From Microbacterium sp. TPD7012 (GTDB lineage Bacteria; Actinomycetota; Actinomycetes; Actinomycetales; Microbacteriaceae), in NCBI RefSeq assembly GCF_003075395.1, contig NZ_QDFV01000003.1:186685-250684 (forward strand): a stretch of DNA of 64,000 nucleotides, given 5' to 3'. The notes under the pieces were generated by a model, which worked only from the letters and a program-made list of their open reading frames with translations, made no database searches and was not told the origin of the DNA. How positions within the stretch are numbered: position 1 is the first letter of the stretch; each line of letters opens with the position of its first letter. Below, one piece after another: positions 54,529 through 63,930 of this stretch. Position numbers and translations under genes: made by a program.

Positions 54529-56271
54529 TCAGGAGCGGACGCGCTTGCGCAGCACGTCGATGCGCGACTGCAGCTGGGTCACCGTGGCCTGCGCGACGGC
54601 GGGGCCACCGCAGATGCGGCGGAGCTCGGCATGCACGGCGCCGTGGGGCTCCCCCTTCTGCCGCGCGTACAGCCCGACGAGGCTGTTCAGAAGCTGGCGC
54701 TGCTCCTTGAGCGTGCGGTGGAGAGGGGCGGGGAGCGTCGTCGTCTCGGTGGGGCCCGCAGCGGCCTCACGAGCCTCGCGCAGGCGGGACTGGCGGCTCT
54801 GACGCTGCATGAGGAGCTCGTGCACGTGCTCGGGCTCGAGGAGACCGGGGAACCCGATGAACTCCTCCTCCTCCGGGGTACCGGGCTCGGCGAGCTGACC
54901 GAACTCCTGGCCCTCGAACACCACGCGGTCGAAGTGGGCGACCGAGGAGAGCGCCTGGTAGCTGAACTCCTGGGCCAGAGCTTCCGAGGCCTCGTCCTCG
55001 CGATTGGCGCTCTCGAGCAGGGAGTCCTCGAGCCCGTCGTCGTCCTTCGACTGGCGGTCGAGAGCGTGGTCCCGCTCCTTGTCCATCTCGCCGGCGAGCC
55101 CCATGAGCACAGGGACCTGCGGAAGGAAGACGCTCGCCGCCTCACCCCGACGACGCGCTCGCACGAAACGTCCGATGGCCTGGGCGAAGAAGAGCGGGGT
55201 CGACGACGAGGTGGCGTACACGCCGACGGCGAGCCGCGGCACGTCGACGCCCTCGGACACCATGCGCACCGCGACCATCCAGCGCTGGTCGCCCGCGCTG
55301 AACTTCTCGATGCGCTCCGACGCGGTCGCGTCGTCGGAGAGGACGACGGTCGGCTGCTGCCCGGTGATGCTGTGGAGGATCTTCGCGTAGGCGCGCGCCA
55401 CGGTCTGATCCGTCGCGAGCACGAGACCGCCGGCATCCGGCACGTGGTGTCGGATCTCCGTGAGGCGCCGGTCCGCCGCCGACAGCACCGCCGGCATCCA
55501 CTCCCCTTCGGGATCGAGCGCCGTGCGCCACGCCTGCGAGGTGACGTCCTTGGTGTTGTCCTGGCCGAGGTGGGTCTCGAGCTCGTCGCCCGACGTCGTC
55601 CGCCAGCGCATCTTGCCGGCGTACATGTGGAACAGCACCGGACGCACGACGCCGTCGGCGAGGGCGCGTCCGTAGCCGTAGTTGTAGTCGGTGCGGGAGA
55701 TGCGCGCTCCGGACTCGTCGGGGTGGTATTCGACGAACGGGATGGGCGCGGTGTCGCTGCGGAACGGCGTCCCCGACAGCAGCAGCCGTCGCTTCGCCGG
55801 CCCGTACGCGTCGCGGATCGCGTCCCCCCAGCTGAGCGCGTCGCCACCGTGATGCACCTCGTCGAGGATCACGAGCGTCTTCGCGTCTTCGGTCAGGTGT
55901 CGATGCACCGACGACTTCGCCGCGACCTGCGCATACGTCACCACGGCGCCGTGATAGTGCCGCGCCGGCGCCCAGTCGCTGTTGCGGAACCGGGGGTCGA
56001 GGCGGATGTGCACGCGCGCGGCCGCGTCGGCCCACTGCGTCTTGAGATGCTCGGTGGGGGCGACCACGATGATGCGGTTGACCTCGCCCATGCGCATCAT
56101 CTCGACTGCGAGGGTCAGGGCGAATGTCGTCTTGCCGGCGCCGGGTGTCGCGGCGACGAGGAAGTCGCGCTGGTCGGCTTCGAAGTACTGCTCCAGGGCC
56201 TCCTGCTGCCACGCCCGCAGCTTGTTCGCCGTTCCCCACGGGGCGCGCTGAGGAAAGGACGGAGAGAGCAT
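54529..56271 (-). CDS. DEAD/DEAH-type helicase (superfamily 2)
   Basis: SF2 helicase of about 580 residues. Q-type entry RAWQQEALEQYF, Walker A AATPGAGKTTF, motif Ia VVAPTEHLKTQW, DEVH box VILDEVHHGG, motif III LLLSGTPFRSD, and motifs IV-VI with MVSEGVDVPRLAVGVYAT and QAIGRFVRARR. The C-terminal 180 residues are helical and charged (RQSRQSRLREAREAAAG). ATG 56271 lies seven bases after TATCGT; GTG 56301 would add ten residues. The role in repair or RNA metabolism is not clear. Confidence 0.92.
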   Translation of the reverse strand: MLSPSFPQRAPWGTANKLRAWQQEALEQYFEADQRDFLVAATPGAGKTTFALTLAVEMMRMGEVNRIIVVAPTEHLKTQWADAAARVHIRLDPRFRNSDWAPARHYHGAVVTYAQVAAKSSVHRHLTEDAKTLVILDEVHHGGDALSWGDAIRDAYGPAKRRLLLSGTPFRSDTAPIPFVEYHPDESGARISRTDYNYGYGRALADGVVRPVLFHMYAGKMRWRTTSGDELETHLGQDNTKDVTSQAWRTALDPEGEWMPAVLSAADRRLTEIRHHVPDAGGLVLATDQTVARAYAKILHSITGQQPTVVLSDDATASERIEKFSAGDQRWMVAVRMVSEGVDVPRLAVGVYATSSSTPLFFAQAIGRFVRARRRGEAASVFLPQVPVLMGLAGEMDKERDHALDRQSKDDDGLEDSLLESANREDEASEALAQEFSYQALSSVAHFDRVVFEGQEFGQLAEPGTPEEEEFIGFPGLLEPEHVHELLMQRQSRQSRLREAREAAAGPTETTTLPAPLHRTLKEQRQLLNSLVGLYARQKGEPHGAVHAELRRICGGPAVAQATVTQLQSRIDVLRKRVRS

Positions 56272-56278
56272 CGAGTCC

Positions 56279-56284
56279 ACGATA
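56279..56284 (-). promoter_or_regulatory. Putative -10 TATCGT of the helicase gene
   Basis: On the minus strand TATCGT ends seven bases before ATG 56271. Confidence 0.4.
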
Positions 56285-56418
56285 ATCGCTCCCGCCGACA
56301 CTGCGGCGCACGGGGCGCGCCGCTCCCGTCACCCCTGCCGCGACGCGCCGTCGCCGGGTAGGCTCGTTCACTGCGCTGCGGCCACCGCCCGGCGCACCCG
56401 TTCGCGAAGGAGAGCTGG

Positions 56419-57246
56419 ATGACCGACCAGGATTCGACTCGGACCCCCTACGTCCCCAACGAGAGCGTGCACCCCTGGCGACGGTTCGTGGCCGTGGGCG
56501 ACTCGTTCACCGAGGGCATCGGCGACCCCGACCCGAGCGCACCGGGCGGCCACCGCGGGTGGGCCGATCGGGTCGCCGAGGTGCTCGGCCAGCAGGTCGA
56601 CGACTTCGCCTACGCGAACCTCGCGGTTCGGGGGAAGCTCATCGCGCAGATCGTCGCCGACCAGATCGAACCCGCCGTCGCCCTGCACCCCGATCTCGTC
56701 TCCATCTGCGCCGGCGGGAACGACGTCATCCGTCCGGGAACCGATCCTGACGCGATCGCCGCGCAGTTGGAGGATGCCGTCGCGCGGCTATCCTCCACGG
56801 GCGCCGCGGTGCTCCTGTTCACCGGCATCGACACCGGATTCACCCCCGTGTTCCGCGCGTTCCGCGGCAAGGTCGCGATCTACAACGAGAACGTGCGGGC
56901 AATCGCCGAGCGGCACGACTGCATCGTCGCGGACCAGTGGGCGCTCAAGGTCGTCCAGGACATGCGTTTCTTCGACGACGATCGTCTGCACTACAACGCG
57001 CTCGGCCACCACGAGGTCGCGCGCATGGCCCTGCGCGCACTGAACGTGCCGAACGAGCTCGAGGCCATGCAGCCCGAGCCTCTGCCGGTGCGGACATGGC
57101 GGGAGGCCCGCTCCGAGGACTTCGGCTGGGCGCGCGAGCACTTCGTGCCCTGGGTCCTTCGACGGCTGCGTCACCAGTCCTCCGGCGATCACGTCGCGGC
57201 GAAGCGTCCCGAGGCGGCGCCGATGATCCGGCTCGATCAGGACTGA
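56419..57246 (+). CDS. SGNH/GDSL hydrolase (paralogue 2)
   Basis: Hydrolase of 275 residues without a signal peptide. Block I is AVGDSFTEGIGD, block II NLAVRGK, block III CAGGNDVI and block V DRLHYNALGHH. The tail has REHFVPWVLRRLRH, SSGDH and AAKRP, closely matching the tail of the gene at 22781. A long N-terminal extension of about 20 residues is present. TAGGCT (56359-56364) is the likely -10 and GAAGGAGAG the ribosome site, so this copy has a leader, unlike paralogue 1. Confidence 0.9.
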   Translation: MTDQDSTRTPYVPNESVHPWRRFVAVGDSFTEGIGDPDPSAPGGHRGWADRVAEVLGQQVDDFAYANLAVRGKLIAQIVADQIEPAVALHPDLVSICAGGNDVIRPGTDPDAIAAQLEDAVARLSSTGAAVLLFTGIDTGFTPVFRAFRGKVAIYNENVRAIAERHDCIVADQWALKVVQDMRFFDDDRLHYNALGHHEVARMALRALNVPNELEAMQPEPLPVRTWREARSEDFGWAREHFVPWVLRRLRHQSSGDHVAAKRPEAAPMIRLDQD

Positions 57247-57259
57247 TCCGCGGGCGGAC

Positions 57260-58069
57260 TCAGCGTCGCAGGGCCCAGAGCGCGACCGCCGCGGCGGAGG
57301 CGACGTTGAGCGAGTCCACTCCCCCGCTCATCGGGATCGTCACGACGTGATCGGCGCTGGCGATCGCGGTGCGGGAGAGGCCGTCGCCCTCGGCCCCCAT
57401 CACGACGGCGACGCGCTCCGGATGGATGTCGACGTACGCGTCCAGTGTGATGGCGTCGTCTTCGAGTGCCAGGGCGGCGATATCGAAGCCTTCTGAATGC
57501 AGGTCCGTCACGGTCTGCGCCCAGTCCGTCATCCGGGTCCAGGGCACCTGGAAGACCGTCCCCATGCTCACCCGCACGCTGCGGCGATACAGCGGGTCGG
57601 CGCCGCCGGGCGACACCAGCACGGCGTCGGCGCCCAGGCCGGCCGCCGCACGGAACGCGGCGCCGACGTTCGTGTGGTCGCCGATGTTCTCGAGGATCAG
57701 CACGAGACCGGCGCCCTGGATGACCTCGCGGACGGTCGGAAGCTGCGGGCGGTGCATCGACGCGATCGTCCCGCGGTGCACGGCGAACCCGGTGACCGCT
57801 TCGGCCACCTCATCCGGCACGACGTAGACCGGCACATCGAGGGCGCCGACGATGCCTCGGATGTCGTCGATCCGGCGTTCCTGCACGAGAACGGAACGGG
57901 GGCGATGGCCGGCCGCGACCGCGCGGGCGATGACCTTCGTCGACTCGGCGATGTACAGCCCGTCCGGCGGTTCCCGCAGCGCGCGGAGAGCCGTGTCGGT
58001 GAGACCCCGGTAGTCGTCGAGTCGGGGGTCTGCGGCGTCGGCCACGGAGATGAGTTCCACGAGAGCCAC
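57260..58069 (-). CDS. SpoU/TrmH-family RNA 2'-O-methyltransferase
   Basis: rRNA or tRNA ribose methyltransferase of 269 residues with the SPOUT knot. Motif 1 is LILENIGDHTNVGAAFRAA, motif 2 VAVVMGAEGDGLS and motif 3 IPMSGGVDSLNVASAAAV, all typical of SpoU. The N-terminal substrate-binding domain is LYIAESTKVIARAVAAGHRPRS. GTG 58069 or GTG 58060 are both possible starts. It is divergent from the sirtuin gene. Confidence 0.93.
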   Translation of the reverse strand: MALVELISVADAADPRLDDYRGLTDTALRALREPPDGLYIAESTKVIARAVAAGHRPRSVLVQERRIDDIRGIVGALDVPVYVVPDEVAEAVTGFAVHRGTIASMHRPQLPTVREVIQGAGLVLILENIGDHTNVGAAFRAAAGLGADAVLVSPGGADPLYRRSVRVSMGTVFQVPWTRMTDWAQTVTDLHSEGFDIAALALEDDAITLDAYVDIHPERVAVVMGAEGDGLSRTAIASADHVVTIPMSGGVDSLNVASAAAVALWALRR

Positions 58070-58142
58070 TCTGCCACCCGACGGACGACTCGCGGCACGA
58101 CCGACCCCTGCGACACGTCGTAGACTCGCTCGGGGAGGTCCT

Positions 58143-58982
58143 GTGAGCGCATCGAGCACTGCCGAGCTGTCGGCGACACTCGCCCAGGCGGCCGGGCTGC
58201 TCCGGGGCAGGCGGATCGCTCTCCTGACCGGTGCGGGTATCTCCACGGACTCCGGCATCCCCGCCTACCGCGGCGAAGGCGCCAGGACCCGCAACGATCC
58301 GATGACCATCCAGACGTACCTCGGCGACGAGGCGGCCCGGCGACGCTACTGGGTCGGCGGCCACCTCGGATGGCGCGCATTCGCACGCGCGACACCCAAC
58401 CCGGGGCACGTCGCCCTCGCCGAACTGGAGTCCGCGGGAATCGTGTCGGGCGTCATCACGCAGAACGTCGATGGACTGCACCTGCGCGCCGGCAGCTCGC
58501 ACGTCATCGAGGTGCACGGCACCATGCGTCGCGTGCTCTGCCTGCACTGCGGCCAGGTCTTCGACCGCCGCGACGTGGCGGTGCAGATCGAGGAGCTGAA
58601 TCCCTGGATCACGGTGCCCGAGAACGTCGCGCTCGCCCCCGACGGCGACGTGCTCCCGGAGAGCACGGAGGGCTTCGTCATCCCGACCTGCACCGTGTGC
58701 GATGGGATGCTGAAGCCCGATGTCGTCTTCTTCGGCGAGTACGTTCCGCAGGATCGCTTCCGCGCAGCGGAGTCCCTGCTGCGCTCCAGCTCGGCGCTCA
58801 TCGTGGCGGGCTCCTCGCTTGTGGTGAACTCGGGGGTCCGTCTCATCGAGCGTGCCCGCCGCCGCAGCATCCCTCTGATCATCGTCAATCGCGAGCCGAC
58901 CCGCGCGGACGCCTGGGCCGATCTCACGATCGCCGCCGGCACCAGCGACGTGCTCCCCGCCCTTCAGGAACTTCTCTCGTGA
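58143..58982 (+). CDS. Sir2-family NAD-dependent deacylase
   Basis: Sirtuin of 279 residues. The NAD-binding motif is TGAGISTDSGIPAYRG, with the QNVDGLH and VHGT motifs containing the catalytic histidine. The zinc finger has CLHCGQVF and CTVCDGML. It removes acyl groups from protein lysines. A GGGGAGG ribosome site precedes GTG 58143 and TAGACT (58121-58126) is the probable -10. It overlaps the phosphatase gene by four bases, so the two are coupled. Confidence 0.93.
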   Translation: MSASSTAELSATLAQAAGLLRGRRIALLTGAGISTDSGIPAYRGEGARTRNDPMTIQTYLGDEAARRRYWVGGHLGWRAFARATPNPGHVALAELESAGIVSGVITQNVDGLHLRAGSSHVIEVHGTMRRVLCLHCGQVFDRRDVAVQIEELNPWITVPENVALAPDGDVLPESTEGFVIPTCTVCDGMLKPDVVFFGEYVPQDRFRAAESLLRSSSALIVAGSSLVVNSGVRLIERARRRSIPLIIVNREPTRADAWADLTIAAGTSDVLPALQELLS

Positions 58983-59566
58983 CCTTCATCACCCTCATCC
59001 GCCACGGCCAGACGGACTGGAATCTCGCCCGGCGCATCCAGGGCTCGACCGACATCCCGCTGAACGAGAAGGGGCGCGCTGACGCGCACCGGGCGGCCGG
59101 TCATCTCGCAGCGACGCCGCACCACGCGATCTACTCGAGCCCGCTGCTCCGGGCGAAGGGGACGGCCGAGATCATCGCCGCAGAGCTCGGTCTGGAGTTC
59201 GCCGGGGTCGTCCCCGACGTGCGGGAGCGCGAGTTCGGCGAGGGCGAGGGGATGCTGGTCTCCGAGTACATCTCGAAGTACGGCGACTGGCACGCCGAGG
59301 TTCCTGGCGCGGAGTCCCTGCACGAGGTCGGCGTGCGAGCCATCGCGGCCCTCCACGCGATCGCGCGCGAGTCGCGGCGCAGGTCTGCCCCACTGGCCGA
59401 ATCCGTGCTGGTGGTGGCGCACGGCGGCGTCATCCGGTCGGTGATCGATCAGGTCTCCGGCGGCACGCTGCCGCGAGAGGGAGAGGTCATCGCGAACGGC
59501 TCGGCGCACCGCTTCGAGGCGTCGCCGGGTTCCCTCCGACTCCTCGAGGAGTCGCTGGTCATCTGA
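58979..59566 (+). CDS. Histidine phosphatase (phosphoglycerate mutase-like)
   Basis: Branch 1 histidine phosphatase of 195 residues. The phospho-accepting histidine is in LIRHGQTDWN, with SSPLLRAKGTAE and the second histidine in VVAHGGVIRSV. These enzymes dephosphorylate sugars, nucleotides or similar metabolites. GTG 58979 overlaps the sirtuin stop (GTGA). Its stop directly abuts the stop of the convergent lyase gene. Confidence 0.92.
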   Translation: MTFITLIRHGQTDWNLARRIQGSTDIPLNEKGRADAHRAAGHLAATPHHAIYSSPLLRAKGTAEIIAAELGLEFAGVVPDVREREFGEGEGMLVSEYISKYGDWHAEVPGAESLHEVGVRAIAALHAIARESRRRSAPLAESVLVVAHGGVIRSVIDQVSGGTLPREGEVIANGSAHRFEASPGSLRLLEESLVI

Positions 59567-60376
59567 TCAGCGGACGCGGCCCACGACGGACCGCGCGTGC
59601 CGCAGCACGGGCTCGTCCACCATCCGGCCCTCGAAGCGGAAGACACCGCGTTCGCTCTCCGCGGCGAGCAGGACTGCTCTCGCCCACGTGACGGTCGCCT
59701 CATCCGGGAGGTACGCCGCGCGGATCACGGCGACCTGGTTCGGATGGATGCACGCCGTGGCACGGAACCCGGAGGCCGCGGCATCCGTCGCCTCCTCCTC
59801 GAGGCCCTGCACGTCGTCGATGTCGATGTGCACCGCGTCGATCGCCGCCTTGCCGTGCGCGCCCGACTCGAGGAGCACGCGCGAGCGGGCGTAGCGGGCG
59901 ATCTCGCGGTAGGCGCCGCCCACCGTGCGAGAGGAAGTGCCGCCGAGCGAGGCCACGAGGTCCTCCGCCCCCCACATCATCGCCGAGACGAGCGGATGCG
60001 CGGCGATCTCGGCGGCCGCGTGGATGCCGAGAGCCGTCTCGCACAGCGCGACGAGCGAGAACCGGTCGTCGAACGCGGACAGGCCGTCGGCGCCCTCGGT
60101 CTTCGCCACCATGACGGTGCGGAAGTCGGTGCGCTCGAGAGCCTCGAGGTCGGCGGCGAAGTGCTCGCTGTTCGGTGCATTCACCCGCACGATCACACGA
60201 TCGGGATCGATCGCGGCGCTGATTAGGTTGGTGCGCGCCGCCGCCTTCGCGTCAGGGAGCACGGCATCCTCGAGGTCGAGGATCACCGCGTCCGCCCTCT
60301 CCAGCGCGGTGCGGAAGCGCTCGGGGCGGTCGGCGGGGCAGAACAGCAGCGCCGGGCCCAGGTCGAACGTCGTCAT
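59567..60376 (-). CDS. HpcH/HpaI aldolase/CitE-like CoA ester lyase
   Basis: Acyl-CoA lyase of 269 residues: LLFCPADRPERFRTALERAD, VILDLEDAVLPDAK (metal-binding Asp/Glu), VRVNAP, MMWGAEDLVASLGG and IDIDDVQGLEEEA with HPNQVAVI. It matches the CitE family of mycobacteria (M. tuberculosis Rv2498c), which cleaves beta-hydroxyacyl-CoA or malyl-CoA-type thioesters rather than citrate. The ATG overlaps the maoC stop by four bases. Confidence 0.9.
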   Translation of the reverse strand: MTTFDLGPALLFCPADRPERFRTALERADAVILDLEDAVLPDAKAAARTNLISAAIDPDRVIVRVNAPNSEHFAADLEALERTDFRTVMVAKTEGADGLSAFDDRFSLVALCETALGIHAAAEIAAHPLVSAMMWGAEDLVASLGGTSSRTVGGAYREIARYARSRVLLESGAHGKAAIDAVHIDIDDVQGLEEEATDAAASGFRATACIHPNQVAVIRAAYLPDEATVTWARAVLLAAESERGVFRFEGRMVDEPVLRHARSVVGRVR

Positions 60377-60855
60377 GCGGACGCCTCCGGCCGGCAGTGC
60401 ACGAGGGCGCTTCTCGTGGCCGTGGCGACCACGGTGCCGTCCTGATTGCGTCCGGTGTGCGCGATCTGCACGATGCCCTGCCCCGGTCGTGACGACGACA
60501 GCCGCTTGTCGACGATCACGCTCTCGGTGTAGAGCGTGTCGCCCGCGAACAGCGGATGAGGGAACGTGATGTCGCCGAAGCCGAGCTGAGCCACCAGCGT
60601 GCCCTGCGTCAGCTGAGCGACGGATGCGCCGACCATCGTCGACAGCGTCCACATGGAGTTCATCAGCCGTGCGTGAAACGGAGCCTGGGCGTCGGCGAAC
60701 GCCGCATCGAGGTGCAGCGCCTGCGTGTTCATGGTCAGCGTCGTGAAGAGCACGTTGTCGGCCTCGGTCGCCGTGCGTCCCGGTCGGTGCAGATACCGGG
60801 CGTCCGTCACGAACTCCTCGTAGTAGAGGCCGCGTTGGATGATGTCCTCTGGCAT
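60373..60855 (-). CDS. MaoC-like hydratase/dehydratase
   Basis: Hotdog-fold protein of 160 residues with GRTATEADNVLFTTLTMNTQALHLD, the double-hotdog hydratase motif with Asp/His residues, and FAGDTLYTESVIVDKRLS. It is equivalent to Rv2499c in the leucine-type operon and probably hydrates an enoyl-CoA. ATG 60855 lies seven bases after TAGCGT, whose TAG is the stop of the upstream dehydrogenase gene; GTG 60864 is an alternative. Confidence 0.88.
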   Translation of the reverse strand: MPEDIIQRGLYYEEFVTDARYLHRPGRTATEADNVLFTTLTMNTQALHLDAAFADAQAPFHARLMNSMWTLSTMVGASVAQLTQGTLVAQLGFGDITFPHPLFAGDTLYTESVIVDKRLSSSRPGQGIVQIAHTGRNQDGTVVATATRSALVHCRPEASA

Positions 60856-60862
60856 GTCGCCC

Positions 60863-60868
60863 ACGCTA
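60863..60868 (-). promoter_or_regulatory. Putative -10 TAGCGT of maoC, sharing the stop codon
   Basis: On the minus strand TAGCGT ends seven bases before ATG 60855. TAG is the acyl-CoA dehydrogenase stop. Confidence 0.45.
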
Positions 60869-62014
60869 CCCGGCGAGACCGAGCCCGCGGGCGATGACGA
60901 GGAGCTGCACCTCGGTGGTGCCCTCGCCGATCTCGAGGATCTTCGAGTCGCGGTAGTGCCGTGCCACGGGGAACTCGTTCATGAATCCGTTCCCGCCGAA
61001 GATCTGGGTGGCGTCCCTGGCGTTGTCCATCGCGGCTTCGCCCGCGACGAGCTTGGCGATCGCGGCGGCCTCGGCGAACGGCTTGTCGGCGTCGCGCAGT
61101 CGCGCCGCGTGATGCCAGGCGAGTCGTGCCGTGTGCACCCGCGCACGCATCCGTGCCAGCGTGAACTGCGCGTTCTGACGAGTGCTCAGCGCGCTGCCGA
61201 AGATCGTGCGGCTCTTCGCGTAGTCGACCGCGGCTTCCAGGCACCCTTCCGCGGCACCCGTGGACAGAGCGGCGATCGCGATGCGCCCCTCGTCGAGGAT
61301 GCTGAGGAAGTTCTTGAATCCGCGTCCGCGTTCGCCCAGCAGGTTCGCTGCCGGGACTCGTGCGCCCTGGAAGCTCAGCGGGTGCGTGTCGGACGCGTTC
61401 CAGCCGACCTTGTCATAGGGCGGCTCGACGGTGAACCCTGGCGTGCCGTTGGGAACGATGATCGTCGAGATCTCCTTGCGGCCGTTCTCGACGCCGGTGA
61501 CCGCGGTCACGGTCACGAACCGCGTGATCGGCGTGCCGGAGTTCGTGATGAACTGCTTGGAGCCCTCGATCACCCATTCGTCGCCCTCCAGCCGGGCCGT
61601 GGTGCGCGTCGCCCCCGCGTCGCTGCCGGCTTCCGGCTCGGTGAGACCGAAGCCCGCGAGAGCACGACCGGCGAGGAGGTCGGGAAGCAGCTCCTGGCGC
61701 TGCTCCTCGGTGCCGAAGCGGAAGATCGGCATGGCGCCGAGGCTGACCCCCGCCTCGAGCGTGATGGCGATGGACTGGTCGACCCGGCCGAGCGCTTCGA
61801 TCGCGATGCCGAGTGCCATGTAGTCGCCGCCCTGGCCGCCGTACTCCTCGGGGAACGGCAGGCCGAACAGGCCGAGGTCGCCCATCTGCGCCACGACGTC
61901 CATCGACAGGGTGTGCGTGCGGTCCGCCTCGTACGACTGGGGCGCGACGACGGTCTCGGCGAACTCGCGCACCATGGCGGCGAGCTCGCGCTCCTCTTCG
62001 GACAGGTCTTCCAT
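60866..62014 (-). CDS. Acyl-CoA dehydrogenase (FadE19-like)
   Basis: FAD flavoenzyme of 382 residues oxidising a branched-chain or short-chain acyl-CoA. Signature motifs are FGLTEPEAGSDAG, and FITNSG and QNAQFTLARMR for FAD binding. The catalytic base lies in LEIGEGTTEVQ, where the glutamate is in the usual MCAD position. Isovaleryl-CoA dehydrogenase instead has a glycine or alanine here. ATG 62014 starts two bases after the carboxylase stop. The order equals Rv2500c next to accA1. Confidence 0.93.
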   Translation of the reverse strand: MEDLSEEERELAAMVREFAETVVAPQSYEADRTHTLSMDVVAQMGDLGLFGLPFPEEYGGQGGDYMALGIAIEALGRVDQSIAITLEAGVSLGAMPIFRFGTEEQRQELLPDLLAGRALAGFGLTEPEAGSDAGATRTTARLEGDEWVIEGSKQFITNSGTPITRFVTVTAVTGVENGRKEISTIIVPNGTPGFTVEPPYDKVGWNASDTHPLSFQGARVPAANLLGERGRGFKNFLSILDEGRIAIAALSTGAAEGCLEAAVDYAKSRTIFGSALSTRQNAQFTLARMRARVHTARLAWHHAARLRDADKPFAEAAAIAKLVAGEAAMDNARDATQIFGGNGFMNEFPVARHYRDSKILEIGEGTTEVQLLVIARGLGLAG

Positions 62015-62016
62015 CT

Positions 62017-63930
62017 TCAGCTCTCTTCTGTCGTCACTCGCGCGACCGGCTGGTCGCGTCGAACCTGATCGCCCACGGCGACCAGCAGCTGCACCGCGCC
62101 GTCGTGCGGCGCGAGCACGGGGTGCTCCATCTTCATCGCCTCGATGGCGATCAGCGGGGTGCCCGCGGAGACGGACGCGCCGTCCTCCACGTGCACGGCG
62201 ACGACGCTCCCCGGCATCGGCGCGCGCGCCTCCGGCTCGGTCGCCGCAGCGCCACGATCGTGCGCGGCGTGCCGACGTCGCATCCGCTGACGTCGGTCGA
62301 GCGGACGCAGACGAGCGGTCCTGCCGTCTTCCGAGACCCAGACGGCCCCGTCGGCATCGACAGCAGCGCGTGCCGTCGTCCCGGGTGTCACGTCGTCGCC
62401 GGCCGGCACCTCGATGAGCTCGTCGTCGTCGGTGAGCAGCGCGAAGGTCGCGTGCGCAGCAGGTCCCGCCCCCAGACGCCAGCCGGGGAGCTCGCGCCAG
62501 AGCGCGCTCGTCCTGACGGGCTCCGCCGCCGTCGGTGCCGCGGCACGGGCGGCCGAGAGCATCGCCGCCGACGGCGCCTCCGCGCTCACCGGCAGCAGCG
62601 TGTCGATGAGCCCGGTGTCGAGATCGCCGGCGATGACGCGGGCGTCGTTGCAGAGCTGACGCAGGAACGCGATGTTCGTGTCGACGCCCAGCACTACCGT
62701 CTTCGCCAGCGCCTCGTCGAGGCGTCGCAGTGCCGTCGTGCGGTCCTCGGCGAACGCGATGATCTTCGCGATCATGGGGTCGTAGAACCCCGTCACCTCG
62801 CTGCCGGTCGCGATCGCCGCGTCCACGCGGACGCCCGTGGGAGGGTCGAAGAGCAGCACGGTCCCCGTCGAGGGAAGGAAGCCGCGTTCCGGAGACTCCG
62901 CGTACACGCGCGCTTCGACGGCGTGACCGCTGATCGTCGGCGTGACATCCAGCGGCAGACCGGCGGCGGCGCGCAGCTGCAGCGCGACCAGGTCGAGCCC
63001 GGTGACCTCCTCGGTGACCGGATGCTCCACCTGCAGCCGCGTGTTCATCTCGATGAAGAAGACGTCCTCCGGCGAATCCGCGTCGACGAGGAACTCGACG
63101 GTCCCGGCACCGACGTAGGACACGCTCTCGCCGGCGTGGACGGCGGCGGAGAGGAGTCGCTCCCTCGTCTCCGCTGGGATCCCGGCCGAGGGCGCTTCTT
63201 CGATCACCTTCTGGTGTCGGCGCTGCAGCGTGCACTCGCGCTCGCCGAGCGCGACCACGGTTCCGTGGGCATCTCCGAAGACCTGCACCTCGATGTGCCG
63301 AGGGCGCCGGATCAGTCGCTCGAGGATCAGGGAGTCGTCGCCGAACGCGGCTGCCGCGACGCGTCGAGCCGACGCCAGCGCGCCGCCGAGGCCGGCCGCA
63401 TCCGCGACGACCTCCATGCCCTTCCCGCCCCCACCTGCGCTGGGCTTGACCAGCAGCGGGAAGCCGACGCGGTGCGCCTCCTCTGCGATCTCGCCGTCGG
63501 AGAGCCCTCTGGCGTCGAAGCCCGGCACGACCGGCACGCCGTAGCGCATGACGTGGTCGCGCGCCCGCGCCTTGTCTCCCATGATCTGCAGGGCCTCGAC
63601 GGACGGTCCGATGAAGACGATCCCGCTCTCCGCACAGGCTTCCGCGAGGCCCACGCTCTCCGAGAGGAAGCCGTAGCCGGGATGGATGGCCTGGGCACCC
63701 GTGGCACGAGCCGCGGCGATGACGGCATCGATGTCGAGATAGGACTCCGCGGCCGGCGCCGGTCCGATGCGCACAGCGGCGTCCGCCTCGCGGACATGCG
63801 GCGCGTCGGCATCGGCGTCGCTGTAGACCGCGACGCTGCGGATGCCGAGATCACGCAGCGTGCGGATCACGCGGCGCGCGATCTCTCCACGGTTCGCGAC
63901 GAGGACGGTGTCGTAGTACATGGCACTCAC
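62017..63930 (-). CDS. accA1: Acyl-CoA carboxylase alpha subunit (biotin carboxylase + BCCP)
   Basis: Biotin-dependent carboxylase subunit of 637 residues. The biotin carboxylase domain (about 1-450) has VANRGEIARRVIRT, GYGFLSESVGLAEACAESG, the ATP-grasp loop SAGGGGKGMEVV and EMNTRLQVEHPVTEE. The C-terminal BCCP domain has the biotinylated lysine in EAMKMEHP. It corresponds to AccA1 of M. tuberculosis, which with AccD1 carboxylates 3-methylcrotonyl-CoA in leucine breakdown. The GTG at 63930 overlaps the accD stop; ATG 63921 is an alternative. Confidence 0.93.
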   Translation of the reverse strand: MSAMYYDTVLVANRGEIARRVIRTLRDLGIRSVAVYSDADADAPHVREADAAVRIGPAPAAESYLDIDAVIAAARATGAQAIHPGYGFLSESVGLAEACAESGIVFIGPSVEALQIMGDKARARDHVMRYGVPVVPGFDARGLSDGEIAEEAHRVGFPLLVKPSAGGGGKGMEVVADAAGLGGALASARRVAAAAFGDDSLILERLIRRPRHIEVQVFGDAHGTVVALGERECTLQRRHQKVIEEAPSAGIPAETRERLLSAAVHAGESVSYVGAGTVEFLVDADSPEDVFFIEMNTRLQVEHPVTEEVTGLDLVALQLRAAAGLPLDVTPTISGHAVEARVYAESPERGFLPSTGTVLLFDPPTGVRVDAAIATGSEVTGFYDPMIAKIIAFAEDRTTALRRLDEALAKTVVLGVDTNIAFLRQLCNDARVIAGDLDTGLIDTLLPVSAEAPSAAMLSAARAAAPTAAEPVRTSALWRELPGWRLGAGPAAHATFALLTDDDELIEVPAGDDVTPGTTARAAVDADGAVWVSEDGRTARLRPLDRRQRMRRRHAAHDRGAAATEPEARAPMPGSVVAVHVEDGASVSAGTPLIAIEAMKMEHPVLAPHDGAVQLLVAVGDQVRRDQPVARVTTEES

